Assembly (NCBI GenBank): GCA_016195585.1 | Contig: JACPZJ010000181.1 | Location: 1-6,384, forward strand | Direction: 5' to 3' | Origin: Nitrospirota bacterium | GTDB taxonomy: Bacteria; Nitrospirota; CAKKRA01; 9FT-COMBO-42-15 | Length of the DNA: 6,384 nt | Shown here: positions 5,383 to 6,384 of the stretch, one piece after another | Layout of the letters: every line of letters begins with the position of its first letter | Numbering within the stretch: the stretch's first letter is position 1 | Made by a program: the position numbers and the translations under genes | Notes under the pieces: model-generated | What the model saw: only the letters and a program-made list of their open reading frames with translations | Told to the model about the DNA's origin: nothing | Databases searched by the model: none

Positions 5383-5460
5383 TGGTGTCCCCAGCGGGAT
5401 TTGAACCCGCGTTGCCGCCGTGAAAGGGCGATGTCCTGGGCCGGGCTAGACGATGGGGAC
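5383..5460 (-). tRNA. tRNA-Glu (anticodon TTC)
   Basis: A 78-nt tRNA with encoded CCA. The acceptor GTCCCCA pairs fully with TGGGGAC. The anticodon stem TCGCC/GGCGG (one T-G pair at its outer end) encloses CTTTCAC, giving TTC at 5422-5424. The T arm GCGGG-TTCAAAT-CCCGC is perfect and the variable loop has 4 nt. The D arm GTCT..GGAC with its GTCTAG start is typical of tRNA-Glu. It lies 3 bp downstream of tRNA-Lys and is almost certainly cut from the same transcript. No terminator hairpin follows; the downstream stretch is A/T-rich. Confidence 0.96.
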
Positions 5461-5463
5461 TTT

Positions 5464-5539
5464 TGGTGAGCCGCCTGGGAGTCGAACCCAGCACACCCGC
5501 CTTAAAAGGGCGGTGCTCTACCAACTGAGCTAGCGGCTC
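5464..5539 (-). tRNA. tRNA-Lys (anticodon TTT)
   Basis: A 76-nt tRNA with encoded CCA. The acceptor GAGCCGC pairs perfectly with GCGGCTC; the discriminator is A. D stem GCTC/GAGC, anticodon stem CCGCC/GGCGG around CTTTTAA (anticodon TTT at 5504-5506), variable loop of 5 nt, and T arm CTGGG-TTCGACT-CCCAG are all regular. It is the first gene of the Lys-Glu pair, about 10 nt after the predicted transcription start. Confidence 0.97.
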
Positions 5540-5556
5540 ATAAAAAAGAGCTGTTA

Positions 5557-5585
5557 TTTATAACAGAGTTGTTAAATTATGTCAA
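5557..5585 (-). promoter_or_regulatory. Strong promoter of the tRNA-Lys / tRNA-Glu transcript
   Basis: On the minus strand TTGACA (5580-5585) is followed after 17 bp by TATAAA (5557-5562). Transcription would start near 5550, about 10 nt before tRNA-Lys. The -35 lies only 9 bp past the purA stop codon. The -10 sits inside a perfect inverted repeat, CTGTTAT-TT-ATAACAG (5551-5566). No GC-rich stringent discriminator is evident between the -10 and the start site. Confidence 0.82.
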
Positions 5586-5594
5586 GAACGGACA

Positions 5595-6384
5595 TTACTT
5601 GGAAGCCCCGGCCTTTGACCGGGAGGCCTCAAGACTCCTTTTAAAGGGATTGTTTATTATAATTGTTTCTGACCGCTTTTGTCCAGTGGAAATCATATCC
5701 GCCTTAACACCTGCTAATTCAGAGAGCCTCCTAAGATATTGTTTCGCCTTTTCAGGGAACAACCCATAATCTGTTATGCCTGATGTATCCTCGTTCCATC
5801 CCTCCATTACCTCATAAACAGGCTCGCACGCTTCAAGTATATTAAGCTCTGACGGCATTTCCGCAAAGAGCCTGCCTTTGTATTTGTATGCTGTGCAGAT
5901 ATTTATTTCTTTAAGCGCATCAAGGACATCCAGCTTTGTAATTGCAATCCCTGACAGGCCGTTTATCCTCACTGCATATTTTACAACAACTGCGTCAAAC
6001 CAGCCGCATCTCCTCGGCCTACCGGTAGTGGCTCCGTACTCCTTGCCGCGTTCCCTTATGGAATCCCCTGTCTTGTCTTTCAGCTCTGCAGGAAATGGGC
6101 CGCCTCCTACCCTTGTTGTATATGCCTTTACAATTCCTACTACCTCATCTATCTTTGTGGGGCCGATGCCTGCGCCTGTGCATGCGCCTCCTGCAGTTGC
6201 ATTTGATGAGGTAACATAGGGGTATGTTCCATGGTCTACATCAAGCAATGTCCCCTGCGCGCCTTCAAAGAGTATGTTCTTGCCTTCATCCGCCGCCCTG
6301 TTTATAATAAGCGATGTATCTGTAATATAGTCCTTTAATATCCGGGCATAGTCCATGTATTTGTCATAGATATCTTTAAAGCCA
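5595..6384 (-). CDS. purA: Adenylosuccinate synthase, C-terminal about 263 residues (5' end beyond window)
   Basis: The reading frame is open to the right edge (begins GFKDIYDKYMDYA), so the start and the N-terminal GTP-binding and IMP-binding part lie outside. PurA signatures are plain: FEGAQGTLLDVDHGTYPYVTSS, TAGGACTGAGIGPT, TRVGGGPFPAE, TTGRPRRCGWFDAV, ITKLDVLD, and near the end ISTGQKRSETI. The enzyme joins IMP and aspartate using GTP, the first committed step to AMP; it is a cytoplasmic dimer. Complete bacterial PurA is about 430 residues, so roughly 60 percent is here. After the usual end (NNPF) there are 15 more residues (KRSLEASRSKAGASK) encoded by unusually GC-rich, partly palindromic DNA. 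The Met 10 codons into the visible frame is internal, not a start. Confidence 0.96.
   Translation of the reverse strand, partial: GFKDIYDKYMDYARILKDYITDTSLIINRAADEGKNILFEGAQGTLLDVDHGTYPYVTSSNATAGGACTGAGIGPTKIDEVVGIVKAYTTRVGGGPFPAELKDKTGDSIRERGKEYGATTGRPRRCGWFDAVVVKYAVRINGLSGIAITKLDVLDALKEINICTAYKYKGRLFAEMPSELNILEACEPVYEVMEGWNEDTSGITDYGLFPEKAKQYLRRLSELAGVKADMISTGQKRSETIIINNPFKRSLEASRSKAGASK

Noticed and set aside
5383..5539. tRNA genes as an integration site for a genomic island
   Set aside because: No integrase, no repeated tRNA 3' end and no att-like duplication were seen in the window; flanking genes look like ordinary chromosome.
5878..6219. Plus-strand ORF of 113 codons opposite purA
   Set aside because: It is the antisense shadow of a clearly recognised PurA reading frame and has no ribosome binding site or protein-like features.

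Overview
The window is a piece of chromosome from a bacterium of moderate GC content. Anaerobic-style Fe-S metabolism, remnants of a multihaem c-type cytochrome, and a palindromic repeat beginning TGTCATTGCGAGC all fit an environmental lineage such as Nitrospirota or Desulfobacterota. That repeat class is common in such genomes. The lineage is inferred from style and recall only; no marker gene here settles it. Most genes are ordinary chromosomal ones, and nothing points to a phage, plasmid, CRISPR or defence island.

Left (1-1631): a minus-strand gene running off the left edge encodes an archaeal-type glutamate synthase FMN domain preceded by two [4Fe-4S] ferredoxin modules. It has a near-consensus promoter (TTGACA, 17 bp, TAAAAT). 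The 234 bp upstream also hold a 22-codon micro-ORF ending in a CxxCH motif.

Centre-left (1632-3379): a secreted PHB-depolymerase/feruloyl-esterase-like alpha/beta hydrolase is followed 3 bp later by a 94-residue protein of unknown function. Convergent to these is the frameshifted tail of a multihaem cytochrome gene. Its upstream side ends at a roughly 194-bp nested palindromic repeat, probably a MITE-like element.

Centre (3324-4854): this is the most coherent unit. A perfect-consensus sigma70 promoter (TTGACA, 17 bp, TATAAT) has a 17-bp palindrome over the start of transcription. It drives a PadR regulator, a TauE/SafE-type membrane permease that overlaps PadR by 4 bp, and a 142-residue helical protein of unknown function. 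The layout suggests a self-repressing operon that induces a small-anion or sulfur-compound exporter on demand. The 142-residue protein is the best candidate for something undescribed.

Right (4887-6384): four minus-strand features follow. From right to left they are the C-terminal two thirds of purA (running off the right edge), a strong promoter, a tRNA-Lys(TTT)/tRNA-Glu(TTC) pair 3 bp apart, and a 128-residue protein made of two similar beta-rich halves (DUF6982-like) with its own promoter and strong Shine-Dalgarno. The window is mostly conserved housekeeping genes with a few accessory pieces. The unexplained parts are the PadR operon's third gene, the duplicated-domain protein, the 94-residue protein and the broken cytochrome with its adjoining repeat.
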